6,924 bases of DNA from Lentisphaeria bacterium (GCA_028699735.1 JAQVUB010000132.1:1-6924); one strand, 5' to 3'. Counted from the first letter of the stretch, positions 1 through 5,587 are shown. Numbers and translations are program-made. Notes: a model not told the origin generated them from the sequence alone.

Positions 1-73
1 CAGGCACAATCCAACTGGGGAAGTGTTCCTGCAATCTGGCTCTCTGTATCTCGGCCGGACATCAGAAAATTGA
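1..73. other. edge of an unidentified gene (strand unresolved)
   Basis: The first 60-70 bases are richer in G and C than the following 300 and look coding, but they are too short to identify. Three readings are possible. Plus frame 2 is open from base 2 to a TGA at 71-73 and ends in ...GSLYLGRTSEN, which looks like a real protein end. Plus frame 1 stays open until a TGA at 229-231 and would read through the repeat arm at 121. On the minus strand an ATG at 60-62 opens a frame running off the left edge (MSGRDTESQ...), but it has no visible ribosome binding site. I favour the frame 2 gene end, weakly. Confidence 0.3.
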
Positions 74-120
74 CTGAAACAAAATATAATACTTTGGTAT
101 TCAAATACAATATGCAGAAG

Positions 121-165
121 TTTTTTTTAACAACGAAATTCGCGAAAAGACGCGAAAAAATTTTC
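121..165 (+). repeat. lone arm (copy A) of the TTAACAACGAAA palindromic element family
   Basis: A T-run is followed by AACAACGAAA and then two GCGAAAA-type blocks in A-rich sequence, the same layout as the arms at 1400, 2674, 3695, 5395 and 6798. No matching inverted arm is found between here and base 395, so this copy is a solo or decayed arm. It differs from the others in having TTCGCG and ACGCG where they have ACACG. It lies upstream of the RRM gene promoter. Confidence 0.7.
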
Positions 166-173
166 AAAGTGAT

Positions 174-201
174 TTGCATTGCAAGAAATAGACAGTATAT
201 T
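174..201 (+). promoter_or_regulatory. candidate sigma-70-like promoter for the RRM gene
   Basis: TTGCAT (174-179) and TATATT (196-201) are separated by 16 bp, giving a predicted start near base 208 and a leader of about 187 nt. The -35 overlaps a perfect small dyad, TTGCA-T-TGCAA (174-184), which could be an operator or chance. The match to consensus is moderate and the call rests on spacing and position only. Confidence 0.4.
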
Positions 202-207
202 TGTTTT

Positions 208-394
208 TATGCATCGCTGGAAAATGAGTGAGAAAGAAAACGGATGATTGAACGGATGATTGTCTTTTCTTGGCCCCTTTCTCTTCCTTGGGTTTTCGAA
301 CTATGCAACTTCAGGTCACAATACGGACCTCTTTCCAGCAATCGGTTTCGGAAAGTAAAAGAAGGAAGCCGGAGTTTTCAGTTTGGAGAAAGAA
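208..394 (+). promoter_or_regulatory. long 5' leader of the RRM gene with a tandem repeat and a possible RBS-masking segment
   Basis: There is no convincing gene in this stretch. It contains a perfect 12-base tandem duplication of AACGGATGATTG (239-250 and 251-262). It also has a pyrimidine tract whose CTTTCTC (277-283) is an exact 7-base complement of GAGAAAG (386-392), which overlaps the ribosome binding site. A local hairpin, CTTTCC (331-336) with GGAAAG (350-355), is also possible. A 79-codon frame starts at 244 but is atypical in composition and overlaps the RRM gene out of frame, so I do not call it. Long structured leaders are known for cold-shock mRNAs such as cspA. Applying that model here is inference. 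Confidence 0.35.
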
Positions 395-721
395 ATGGGC
401 AAGAAACTGTACGTCGGGAATCTGAGCTACTCGGTATCGGATTCGGAACTGGAATCCATGTTTGCGCAATTTGGTCAAGTTGACAGCGCACGCGTGATTT
501 CGGATCGTGATTCTGGTCGCAGCAAAGGATTCGGCTTTGTCGAAATGGCCAATGACAACGAGGCGCAAGCCGCGATTGAAGCCATGAACGGCAAAGAAAG
601 CAACGGTCGCGCATTGACCGTCAACGAAGCAAAACCCCTCGAACCCCGCGGTGACCGTGGTGGATTCGGTGGTGGACGTCCCCGCAGTGGTGGTATGGGC
701 GGTGGCGGCAGACGCTTCTGA
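395..721 (+). CDS. small single-RRM RNA-binding protein with Gly/Arg-rich tail
   Basis: The product is 108 residues with one RNA recognition motif and is expected to bind single-stranded RNA in the cytoplasm. RNP2 is LYVGNL (residues 5-10) and RNP1 is KGFGFVEM (44-51), with the aromatic residues at the usual RNA-stacking positions Tyr6, Phe46 and Phe48. The domain fills residues 4-80. A tail of Gly, Arg and Pro (85-108) ends in GGGGRRF, as in the cyanobacterial Rbp family and related bacterial RRM proteins, several of which are cold-induced. The ATG at 395 is chosen because GGAGAAAG ends a few bases upstream; a TTG at 383 would add four residues (MEKE) but lies upstream of that binding site. 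A long leader precedes the gene and an intrinsic terminator follows, so it is probably monocistronic. The family is certain; the exact RNA targets are unknown. Confidence 0.93.
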   Translation: MGKKLYVGNLSYSVSDSELESMFAQFGQVDSARVISDRDSGRSKGFGFVEMANDNEAQAAIEAMNGKESNGRALTVNEAKPLEPRGDRGGFGGGRPRSGGMGGGGRRF

Positions 722-780
722 TTCCTGACTTGGACATTGACTGAATTCCTTGTGGATTGAGGCAATGTCTGACGACGCAA

Positions 781-819
781 AAACTTCTGTTTCTTTATTG
801 AAGCAGAAGCTTTTTTTTT
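781..819 (+). terminator. intrinsic terminator of the RRM gene
   Basis: AAACTTCTGTTTC (781-793) pairs with GAAGCAGAAGCTTT (800-813) around a 6-base loop, with one G-U pair and one bulged C. The hairpin runs directly into nine T residues (811-819). It lies 60 bp after the RRM stop codon and separates that gene from the one at 850. It is the only conventional terminator in the window; the other gene ends abut the palindromic elements. Confidence 0.85.
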
Positions 820-832
820 GCTGTAATTCGCC

Positions 833-860
833 TTGACCACACAGCTGCAATGGATATAAA
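833..860 (+). promoter_or_regulatory. candidate promoter overlapping the start of the 850 gene
   Basis: TTGACC (833-838) and TATAAA (855-860) are 16 bp apart, a good sigma-70-like match located just after the RRM terminator, where a new promoter is needed. Its predicted start (about 867) falls inside the frame beginning at ATG 850. Either the true start is the ATG at 877, giving an almost leaderless mRNA, or this match is chance. The better signal peptide from ATG 850 argues for chance. Confidence 0.3.
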
Positions 861-1386
861 ACGGATACTTTTGCTGATGGTTCTGCTCAGCGGCCTGGAT
901 CAACTGGCCGTTCTGAAGTCCTATGCAGACGAGGCAGAACCTTCGTCGTATTCATCGGTTTCGTTGAACAATGACGGAGACGGCGGTGGAATTTCTACCG
1001 GCTTAGCGCCAGCTCGCCCGGTGTTGGATTTGGAGCAGCTTCGGGTGCTGGAACTCGATCAGGAGGGGATCAACTGGGGTCAGGACTGGTGGAAGTATTT
1101 GCTGATGCTGCTTTCGGGTCTGCTCTGCCTTTGCCTTGTCGTTTATCTGACGAAAGTCCTCTTCTGGCTTTTTGGTGTGCTGGTATGCCTTGGCAGCGCT
1201 TTGGCCGGGGGAATCTTTCTTGATTCTTTGTTTACTGCCTGGCTGCCGCCACTGCTGCCGGAAGCAGTCACCGGCCTGGTTTCTGCCTCGATGATTTGCC
1301 ATATTCTTGGCGGGCTGCTTGCTTATGGTGCTGCAGCCTGTCTGCTGGCGATCCTTTTCAGGCCATTGAAACAAAAGCGGAAGTAA
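850..1386 (+). CDS. exported or membrane protein of unknown function
   Basis: I do not recognise this 178-residue protein. Residues 1-26 look like a signal peptide: Lys4 and Arg5, a hydrophobic stretch from 6 to 22, and a possible cleavage after Ser-Tyr-Ala (26). Residues 27-80 are polar, rich in Ser, Asp and Gly, and would be periplasmic. Hydrophobic segments follow at about 83-101, 103-124 and 143-170, with a small-residue Gly/Ala pattern, and the protein ends in a basic tail (RPLKQKRK) that should be cytoplasmic. Three C-terminal segments with a basic end fit an inner-membrane protein. No Shine-Dalgarno sequence is evident at 850; ATG 877 (Met10) is an alternative start but loses the charged N-terminus. 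The DUF362 gene follows after 58 bp on the same strand, so co-transcription is possible. No conserved catalytic motif was seen. Confidence 0.7.
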   Translation: MDIKRILLLMVLLSGLDQLAVLKSYADEAEPSSYSSVSLNNDGDGGGISTGLAPARPVLDLEQLRVLELDQEGINWGQDWWKYLLMLLSGLLCLCLVVYLTKVLFWLFGVLVCLGSALAGGIFLDSLFTAWLPPLLPEAVTGLVSASMICHILGGLLAYGAAACLLAILFRPLKQKRK

Positions 1387-1399
1387 AATGGACAATGCG

Positions 1400-1444
1400 T
1401 TTTTTTAACAACGAAAAAACACGAAAAGACACGAAAAAAAATTC
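1400..1444 (+). repeat. lone arm (copy B) with exactly 10-bp phased A-tracts
   Basis: A T-run and AACA lead into ACGAAAA at 1411, 1421 and 1431, so the A-tracts recur with an exact 10-bp period. The copy has no inverted partner nearby. It begins 14 bp after the stop of the upstream membrane gene and ends 1 bp before the ATG of the DUF362 gene, filling almost the whole intergenic space. It is one of the least degenerate arms in the window. Confidence 0.8.
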
Positions 1445-2734
1445 ATGGCTGAGAATATTCTATTAGCGAAGGAAGCCCGTTTTCGTTCTGTGGTCGCTGT
1501 GGCCGCGGTTCCGGATTATCAGGATCGAGAGCGTATTCTGTCGGCTTTGCGTGAGCTGCTTCAGCCATTTGGTGGTATGCAGGGAATTGTCAAACCGGGT
1601 CAGAAAGTCCTGCTGAAAGTCAATTTGCTGGCACCAGCCCGGCCGGAGCAAGCCGTGACCACTCATCCGGAACTTTTGCGCGGAGTCATCCGCCTGGTGA
1701 AAGAAGCAGGAGGGCTTCCCTTGATCGGCGATGGCCCCGGAGTCGGCGATACCCTGACTAATATGAAAGCCTGCGGCATGAGCCAGGTGGCCGAAGAGGA
1801 AGGCGCCGCAATCTTGAATTTTCAAGAAACGGAGGTTTTTGAGGATCTCAACAACCGGGTGGGCAAAAGGGTGGCACTGACCCGGCATCTGCGTGACTGT
1901 CCGGTGCTGATCACCCTGCCAAAGCTGAAAACCCATGTGCAAATGGCCTTTACCGGAGCCATCAAAAATCAATTTGGCCTGATTCCGGGTTCCGCCAAAG
2001 GCCAATATCATTTCCGATTTCAGAATCGCGACCATCTTGCCGACCTGATGATCGATATCAACCGCCTCGCCAAACCGGCATTGGCAATCATGGATGGGAT
2101 TGTCGCCATGGAAGGTCAGGGACCCAGCGGCGGACAAGCACGCCAACTGGGTGCTTTGCTGGTGAGCACCGACCTGGCGGCAATCGATGTAGTCGCCTGT
2201 CACCTGATCGGACTGGATCCCGATCGCAATCCCCTGAACCTGGCTGCACGCAGAGCAGATTTCGGAGCGACTCGTCTCGAAGAAATCCAGCTTTACGGAA
2301 CCCCTCTGGAAAGCCTGCGGATTCCAGATTTTCAGCTGGTCAGAACGCCAGCGAATATTATGCGTATTCTTCCGTTACCGGCGAGCCTGTTGCGCTGGTT
2401 GCGCCGGCAGATTGCCGCCCGTCCGCATATCCGTCGCGATCTTTGCATCCGCTGCCATCGCTGTTCCAGAGGCTGTCCGGTTTCACCGTCTGCGATCGAC
2501 CCCGATCGGGCGCCAGGCAAAGAAATCAATGATGCAAGCTGCATTCGCTGTTACTGCTGCCATGAATTCTGCCCGGTCAAAGCCATCGAACTCAAAAAAA
2601 GTTGCTTGGGACAGTTGCTGGACTTCCGCAAACTGGCCGATGCCGGCACAAAACTCCTCGGCAGACTGGTCTCTTTTTTAACCACGAAAAACACAAAAAA
2701 ACACGAAAAAAAATCAGGAAAAATGCGGCGCTGA
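1445..2734 (+). CDS. DUF362 family protein with two C-terminal 4Fe-4S motifs
   Basis: The product is 429 residues. The DUF362 domain spans roughly residues 15-300, with the typical KVNLL (58-62), TTHPELLRGVI (72-82), GDGPG (95-99), the LPKLKTH and GAIKN segments, and AIMDGIVAMEGQGPSGG. A ferredoxin-like part carries two CxxCxxCxxxCP motifs, CIRCHRCSRGCP (334-345) and CIRCYCCHEFCP (366-377), enough for two 4Fe-4S clusters. No signal peptide is seen, so it is probably a cytoplasmic redox or electron-transfer protein; the family's reaction is not established. The last 19 residues (411-429, FLTTKNTKKHEKKSGKMRR) are translated from the palindromic element at 2674 and are not family sequence, so the natural end was probably near residue 410. 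The start lies next to repeat arm B with no clear Shine-Dalgarno; GTG 1490 (residue 16) is a possible alternative. Confidence 0.88.
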   Translation: MAENILLAKEARFRSVVAVAAVPDYQDRERILSALRELLQPFGGMQGIVKPGQKVLLKVNLLAPARPEQAVTTHPELLRGVIRLVKEAGGLPLIGDGPGVGDTLTNMKACGMSQVAEEEGAAILNFQETEVFEDLNNRVGKRVALTRHLRDCPVLITLPKLKTHVQMAFTGAIKNQFGLIPGSAKGQYHFRFQNRDHLADLMIDINRLAKPALAIMDGIVAMEGQGPSGGQARQLGALLVSTDLAAIDVVACHLIGLDPDRNPLNLAARRADFGATRLEEIQLYGTPLESLRIPDFQLVRTPANIMRILPLPASLLRWLRRQIAARPHIRRDLCIRCHRCSRGCPVSPSAIDPDRAPGKEINDASCIRCYCCHEFCPVKAIELKKSCLGQLLDFRKLADAGTKLLGRLVSFLTTKNTKKHEKKSGKMRR

Positions 2735-2805
2735 CTGCTAGTATCATGCGTCACACTTTTCCTGATTTTTTTTCGTGTTTTTTCGTGTTTTTTCGTTGTT
2801 AAAAA
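2674..2805. repeat. complete palindromic element (copy C), probable two-way terminator
   Basis: Arms at 2674-2722 and 2757-2805 are inverted repeats of about 49 nt around a 34-nt loop. The inner 27 bp are perfectly paired (2696-2722 with 2757-2783) and include CACG, eight As and TCAGG. The element lies between two convergent genes: it encodes the last codons of the DUF362 gene on the plus strand and touches the stop codon of the PTS gene (2806) on the minus strand. Because it is symmetrical and each transcript's downstream arm is U-rich, it could stop transcription from both sides. The loop, read on the minus strand, shares TAGCAGTCA and GCCGC with the core of copy D, so C and D are related but face opposite ways. 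Confidence 0.85.
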
Positions 2806-3522
2806 TCAGGCTTCTTCGTCTTCGAGGCGTTCCTGGCTGAGGAATTCATCGCGTTCATGTTCCATGACCAGCTTGATGATATCGGCTTTGTCGCCGCATT
2901 TTGGCAGGGCTTTAATAAAGTCATCACTCTTCAGCAGTCGAGCCATGCAACCCATCAGATGCAGATGCAGCTCGATATTCTGGCTGCAGATCAAGAAGAA
3001 AAAGTGAACCGGATTCCCATCCGGGGCATTGAAATCCACGCCCTTCTTCGAATAACCGTAAATAACACTGGCTGGCGCACGCAACGTAGTCACCGGATCA
3101 CGCGGATGCGGAATGGCAATACCATTGCCAATCCCGGTGCTGAGAACACTCTCACGCGCCATGCATTTTTCCCGAAGATCATGCACATCCAGAACCAGAC
3201 CGGCAAAAAACCTCGGATCGGTCAATTCCGCGATCACTTCCTCCGTATTCTTGCCTTTGATATCCAAAGCCATGCGATCTTCGCTCATCATCCGGCTCAC
3301 CGGAATCCCAATATGCGGACGAGTCAGAACCGACATCGGCATTTCATCATCATCATCATCAATCGGCGTCGAAGGAAAAAAGACCCGGTCAATCTGGCTG
3401 CCGTTGAAACGCCATTGCCCGCCGATCTTTGCACCCTGAATCTTGCCGGTCTTCAGCATCCGCAAAATCGTCCGCTCGTTGACCCGCAAATACTCCGCCA
3501 GCTCTTTTAATGTCAGTATCAT
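2806..3522 (-). CDS. excisionase-type HTH fused to a PTS EIIA (fructose/PtsN type) domain
   Basis: The product is 238 residues. Residues 1-48 form an excisionase/MerR-like helix-turn-helix (LTLKELAEYLRVNERTILRMLKTG, then a wing with QWRF). An acidic linker holds five Asp residues (55-59). Residues about 70-230 form a PTS EIIA type 2 domain with the phosphorylation-site context GIGNGIAIPHPR, so His139 should correspond to His73 of E. coli PtsN. The fusion suggests a DNA-binding regulator whose activity depends on phosphorylation by HPr or NPr; it cannot act as a permease alone, and no EIIB or EIIC is nearby. The ATG at 3522 is preceded by AAGGAG with 5-nt spacing. Upstream lie a promoter and a pair of direct repeats that could serve autoregulation. 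The GH4 gene is its upstream neighbour on the same strand and a possible target. Confidence 0.88.
   Translation of the reverse strand: MILTLKELAEYLRVNERTILRMLKTGKIQGAKIGGQWRFNGSQIDRVFFPSTPIDDDDDEMPMSVLTRPHIGIPVSRMMSEDRMALDIKGKNTEEVIAELTDPRFFAGLVLDVHDLREKCMARESVLSTGIGNGIAIPHPRDPVTTLRAPASVIYGYSKKGVDFNAPDGNPVHFFFLICSQNIELHLHLMGCMARLLKSDDFIKALPKCGDKADIIKLVMEHERDEFLSQERLEDEEA
3344..3361 (-). repeat. trinucleotide microsatellite in the HTH/EIIA linker
   Basis: Six consecutive TCA units on the plus strand encode the run of five Asp residues in the linker between the helix-turn-helix and EIIA domains. Gain or loss of units would keep the reading frame and change only linker length. Confidence 0.7.
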
Positions 3523-3559
3523 CTCTGCTCCTTTTGTTGTATGGGAGATAAACTAAAAC

Positions 3560-3576
3560 ATGACAAATTATGACAA
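3560..3576 (-). promoter_or_regulatory. 10-bp-phased direct repeat in the leader of the HTH/EIIA gene
   Basis: ATGACAA occurs at 3560-3566 and again at 3570-3576, one helical turn apart, followed by AACGTT. It lies downstream of the predicted transcription start of the minus-strand gene. It is a candidate operator, possibly for the gene's own HTH product. The evidence is the repeat alone. Confidence 0.3.
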
Positions 3577-3602
3577 CGTTAACAAAATCAGTCTTTAGTA
3601 AG

Positions 3603-3630
3603 ACAATAACCCCATTTTCCCGTCTGTCAA
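3603..3630 (-). promoter_or_regulatory. sigma-70-like promoter of the HTH/EIIA gene
   Basis: On the minus strand a perfect TTGACA (3625-3630) is followed after 16 bp by TATTGT (3603-3608). The predicted start is near 3596, leaving a leader of about 74 nt before ATG 3522. The gene can thus be transcribed without read-through from the GH4 gene. Confidence 0.55.
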
Positions 3631-3660
3631 ATCGTTTCACAACTTTTTTTGTTATTTAGC

Positions 3661-3822
3661 CGTAATGCGTCAGTGAAACCGGGTGACGGTGGTATTTTTT
3701 AACAACGAAAAGACACAAAATGACCCGAAAAAAAATCCTGGGCAGTACGATGCATTCTAGCAGTCAAAGCCGCTTCCCAAGAAATTTTTTCGGGTTGTTT
3801 TGTGTTTTTCGTTGTTAAAAAA
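3661..3822. repeat. complete palindromic element (copy D) with left-hand extension
   Basis: A flank at 3661-3694, beginning CGTAATGCGTCAG, is shared with copies E and G. It is followed by arms at 3695-3743 and 3774-3822. The outer 17 bases of the arms (TTTTTTAACAACGAAAA) pair perfectly, and both arms carry CACAAAA and ACCCGAAAAAA. The core (about 3744-3773) contains TAGCAGTCAAAGCCGC, also found in inverted orientation in copy C. The element ends 17 bp beyond the stop codon of the minus-strand GH4 gene, a natural terminator position for that gene, and is about 30 bp upstream of the HTH/EIIA promoter. Confidence 0.85.
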
Positions 3823-3839
3823 CAGCTTCCCTTGCCTGT

Positions 3840-5237
3840 TCAAGCGTACCATTCTGCGGGAAGGTATTGCCGTTCGGCTTCGAGCAGTTCGAGCATGATG
3901 GCCTTTGCATCGGAGAGGTTGTTGACGATGGGGTCGCTGGCAAGCGCGCGGTAAAGCAGCTTCCGGTCATGGTGGACAATGGCCTCGACGGTGAGTTCAT
4001 GGGTGTCAAGCACCTGCTGTGTCAACCCGAGTACACCATGCGGGAGCTTTCCAACCGGAAGCGCACGGAAGCCATTCATGTCGATGTCACGGCGCAGTTC
4101 CAGAAAAGCATCATCGGGCAGATTTGTCACGGCTCCTTGATTCGGCCCATTGATGAAAAACTTTTTGCCGAGATTACCCCACATGGATTCGATGATGTCG
4201 GTGGCATGATCCCCGCGATCATAGGTCTTCAGGAACTCATCAATGGGGCGGGTGCCATCGGCATACTCCCGGGTGATTTTCCAGGCGGCATCCATCTCCT
4301 CCTGGCGGTTGTAGCCGTCAAAGGGAATGATCGGCTCAGGGGTCACCGGGCATTTTCCGTAGCCCTGGAAAAAGGGGACATATTCTTTAGTATGGCTGAC
4401 GGCGGTCGGATAAAGTCCGTAGACATCCATCAGCTGCAATGCATAGTTGAAATTCAGGCGCGGTTTGGCTTTGCAGGAAGGAGCCGTTTCGTATTCCTTT
4501 GCAGCCAGCTGGCGGATGCGGTCATAAAGCTGCCCCTGCATATCCTTGCCGTTGTAGGCAAAATGCGTAATGAAGGTGCAGTGGTTGACCCCGGCAATGC
4601 GAAGATCAAGACCGGAAAGAAGCTCGAGGGGAGGATTCTTCACGTCGAGCTTGAAATCCTCCGGCAAAGCTCCAGCCAGTTGAAGGTAGCCAAAATCGGT
4701 ATAGGGCATGTGATTTCCATCGCACAGCGCGAAGCTTTTCACTTCCGGCGCATGCCGCATCAGTCCAATGCCCATGATCGCGGATGGGTTGATGAAATTG
4801 ATCAGCCAGGCATCCGGCGCCAGTTCGCGAACATCCCGGGCAACCCGGAGAATCTCCGGCAACTCACGCAGGGCCCGAAAGATCCCCCCGGGGCCAATCG
4901 TATCACTCGAACACATCGTAACACCATATTTTTTGGCAATCCTTGTGTCGGTCTCACGGAAAAAGCTGTTCCGGTAGGAGAAGGAAAGCACCACAAAATC
5001 CGCATCTTTCAGAACCTCTTTCCGGTCTGTCGAACCAATAATTTCCACCGGAGCGCCGGTCGCTTCCTTCGCCCGGCGTGCCAGCGAAAGCATGGTATCG
5101 AGCACATCCTGCTGGATGTCTACCAGAGCCAAGGTACCCTCACGAAGGATGGGACTGTTCACCATATTGGAAATCACCGGACGCCCGAAAAAATAACTGC
5201 CTGCCCCTAAAACGACAATTTTTGGCCCACGCTTCAT
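3840..5237 (-). CDS. glycoside hydrolase family 4 (alpha-glucosidase/alpha-galactosidase-like)
   Basis: The product is 465 residues, the usual GH4 length. Family 4 enzymes are cytoplasmic and use NAD+ and a divalent metal, usually Mn2+, to cleave glycosides by a redox-elimination mechanism. Visible marks are the nucleotide-binding VVLGAGSYFFG (8-18), VDI (39-41), SSDTIGPGGIFRALRELP (110-127), NFINPSAIM (147-155), and the likely metal ligands Cys172 in CDGNH and His219 in GVNHCTFI. The Cys motif does not match those I recall for the characterised subgroups, so the substrate is not assigned. I chose ATG 5237 because AAGGAG lies 6 nt upstream and the Rossmann motif starts right after; an ATG at 5276 would add 13 non-homologous-looking residues. 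A strong promoter lies upstream and element D follows the stop. The neighbouring EIIA regulator suggests PTS-linked control. Confidence 0.9.
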   Translation of the reverse strand: MKRGPKIVVLGAGSYFFGRPVISNMVNSPILREGTLALVDIQQDVLDTMLSLARRAKEATGAPVEIIGSTDRKEVLKDADFVVLSFSYRNSFFRETDTRIAKKYGVTMCSSDTIGPGGIFRALRELPEILRVARDVRELAPDAWLINFINPSAIMGIGLMRHAPEVKSFALCDGNHMPYTDFGYLQLAGALPEDFKLDVKNPPLELLSGLDLRIAGVNHCTFITHFAYNGKDMQGQLYDRIRQLAAKEYETAPSCKAKPRLNFNYALQLMDVYGLYPTAVSHTKEYVPFFQGYGKCPVTPEPIIPFDGYNRQEEMDAAWKITREYADGTRPIDEFLKTYDRGDHATDIIESMWGNLGKKFFINGPNQGAVTNLPDDAFLELRRDIDMNGFRALPVGKLPHGVLGLTQQVLDTHELTVEAIVHHDRKLLYRALASDPIVNNLSDAKAIMLELLEAERQYLPAEWYA

Positions 5238-5291
5238 AAGAAACTCCTTTGCTTTTGTAACCCATAACCAAAACAACTTCGGTCATTGCTT

Positions 5292-5320
5292 ATTATATTC
5301 TGCGTTCATCATTTTCTCAA
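5292..5320 (-). promoter_or_regulatory. strong sigma-70-like promoter of the GH4 gene with overlapping dyad
   Basis: On the minus strand TTGAGA (5315-5320) and a perfect TATAAT (5292-5297) are 17 bp apart. The predicted start is near 5285, about 48 nt before ATG 5237. A perfect 6-bp inverted repeat, TTTCTC-AA-GAGAAA (5313-5326), overlaps the -35 box and is well placed for a repressor. Confidence 0.7.
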
Positions 5321-5360
5321 GAGAAACAATGAAGCAAAAAGGGTAATTTTGTAGCGTTTT

Positions 5361-5460
5361 CGTAATGCGTCAGCAAGCTGGGTGGCAATGGTATTGTTTT
5401 ACAACGAAAAAACACAAAATGACACGAAAATTTTGGGCGATCGTAGCATAACAGGATTTT
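5361..5460 (+). repeat. half element (copy E): left extension, left arm and decayed core
   Basis: The flank from 5361 (CGTAATGCGTCAG, then GGTATTGTTTT) and the arm at 5395-5436 (ACAACGAAAAAACACAAAATG...) match copy D. The following GGGCGATCGTAGCATAAC resembles D's GGGCAGTACGATGCATTC. No right arm follows, so the copy is truncated after the core. It sits in the divergent intergenic region, about 40 bp upstream of the GH4 promoter. Confidence 0.75.
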
Positions 5461-5472
5461 TAAGGAATTCCG

Positions 5473-5505
5473 ATGATAGTGAATGCTTTCTTATGATAGT
5501 GATTG
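5473..5505 (+). promoter_or_regulatory. 13-base direct repeat, 20-bp period, upstream of dprA
   Basis: ATGATAGTGAATG (5473-5485) and ATGATAGTGATTG (5493-5505) differ by one base and are spaced exactly two helical turns apart. The second copy contains TATGAT, a fair -10 box, but only a weak -35 (TTCCGA, 5468-5473) lies upstream of it. This may be an activator or repressor site for dprA, or a small duplication. Confidence 0.4.
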
Positions 5506-5587
5506 ACGCGAGCGGGTAAGCCGAAAAACCGGGATTATGGTAAAGGCGGACTTTTCAAAAACACCATTAAAAAGGGATGCCTTCAGC

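Noticed and set aside
70..90. TTGACT and TATAAT near the left edge
   Set aside because: The boxes are only 9 bp apart, too close for a sigma-70 promoter, and no alternative -35 is well placed for this TATAAT.
244..483. 79-codon plus-strand frame starting in the RRM leader
   Set aside because: It runs out of frame into the RRM gene, has no ribosome binding site and shows no domain.
311..903. Three minus-strand frames opposite the RRM gene
   Set aside because: They overlap the unmistakable RNP1 and RNP2 motifs on the plus strand, and their low-complexity content comes from the Gly-rich tail.
1463..2203. 246-codon minus-strand frame opposite the DUF362 gene
   Set aside because: It is a shadow of a gene with strong family motifs and has no motif of its own.
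2551..2802. Short frames on both strands rich in Lys/His/Thr or Phe/Val across copy C
   Set aside because: They are translations of the repeat arms and adjacent gene ends and have no independent start signals.
3867..5210. 447-codon open frame on the plus strand opposite the GH4 gene
   Set aside because: It is antisense to a gene with clear GH4 motifs, shows no recognisable domain, and is explained by codon bias of the real gene.
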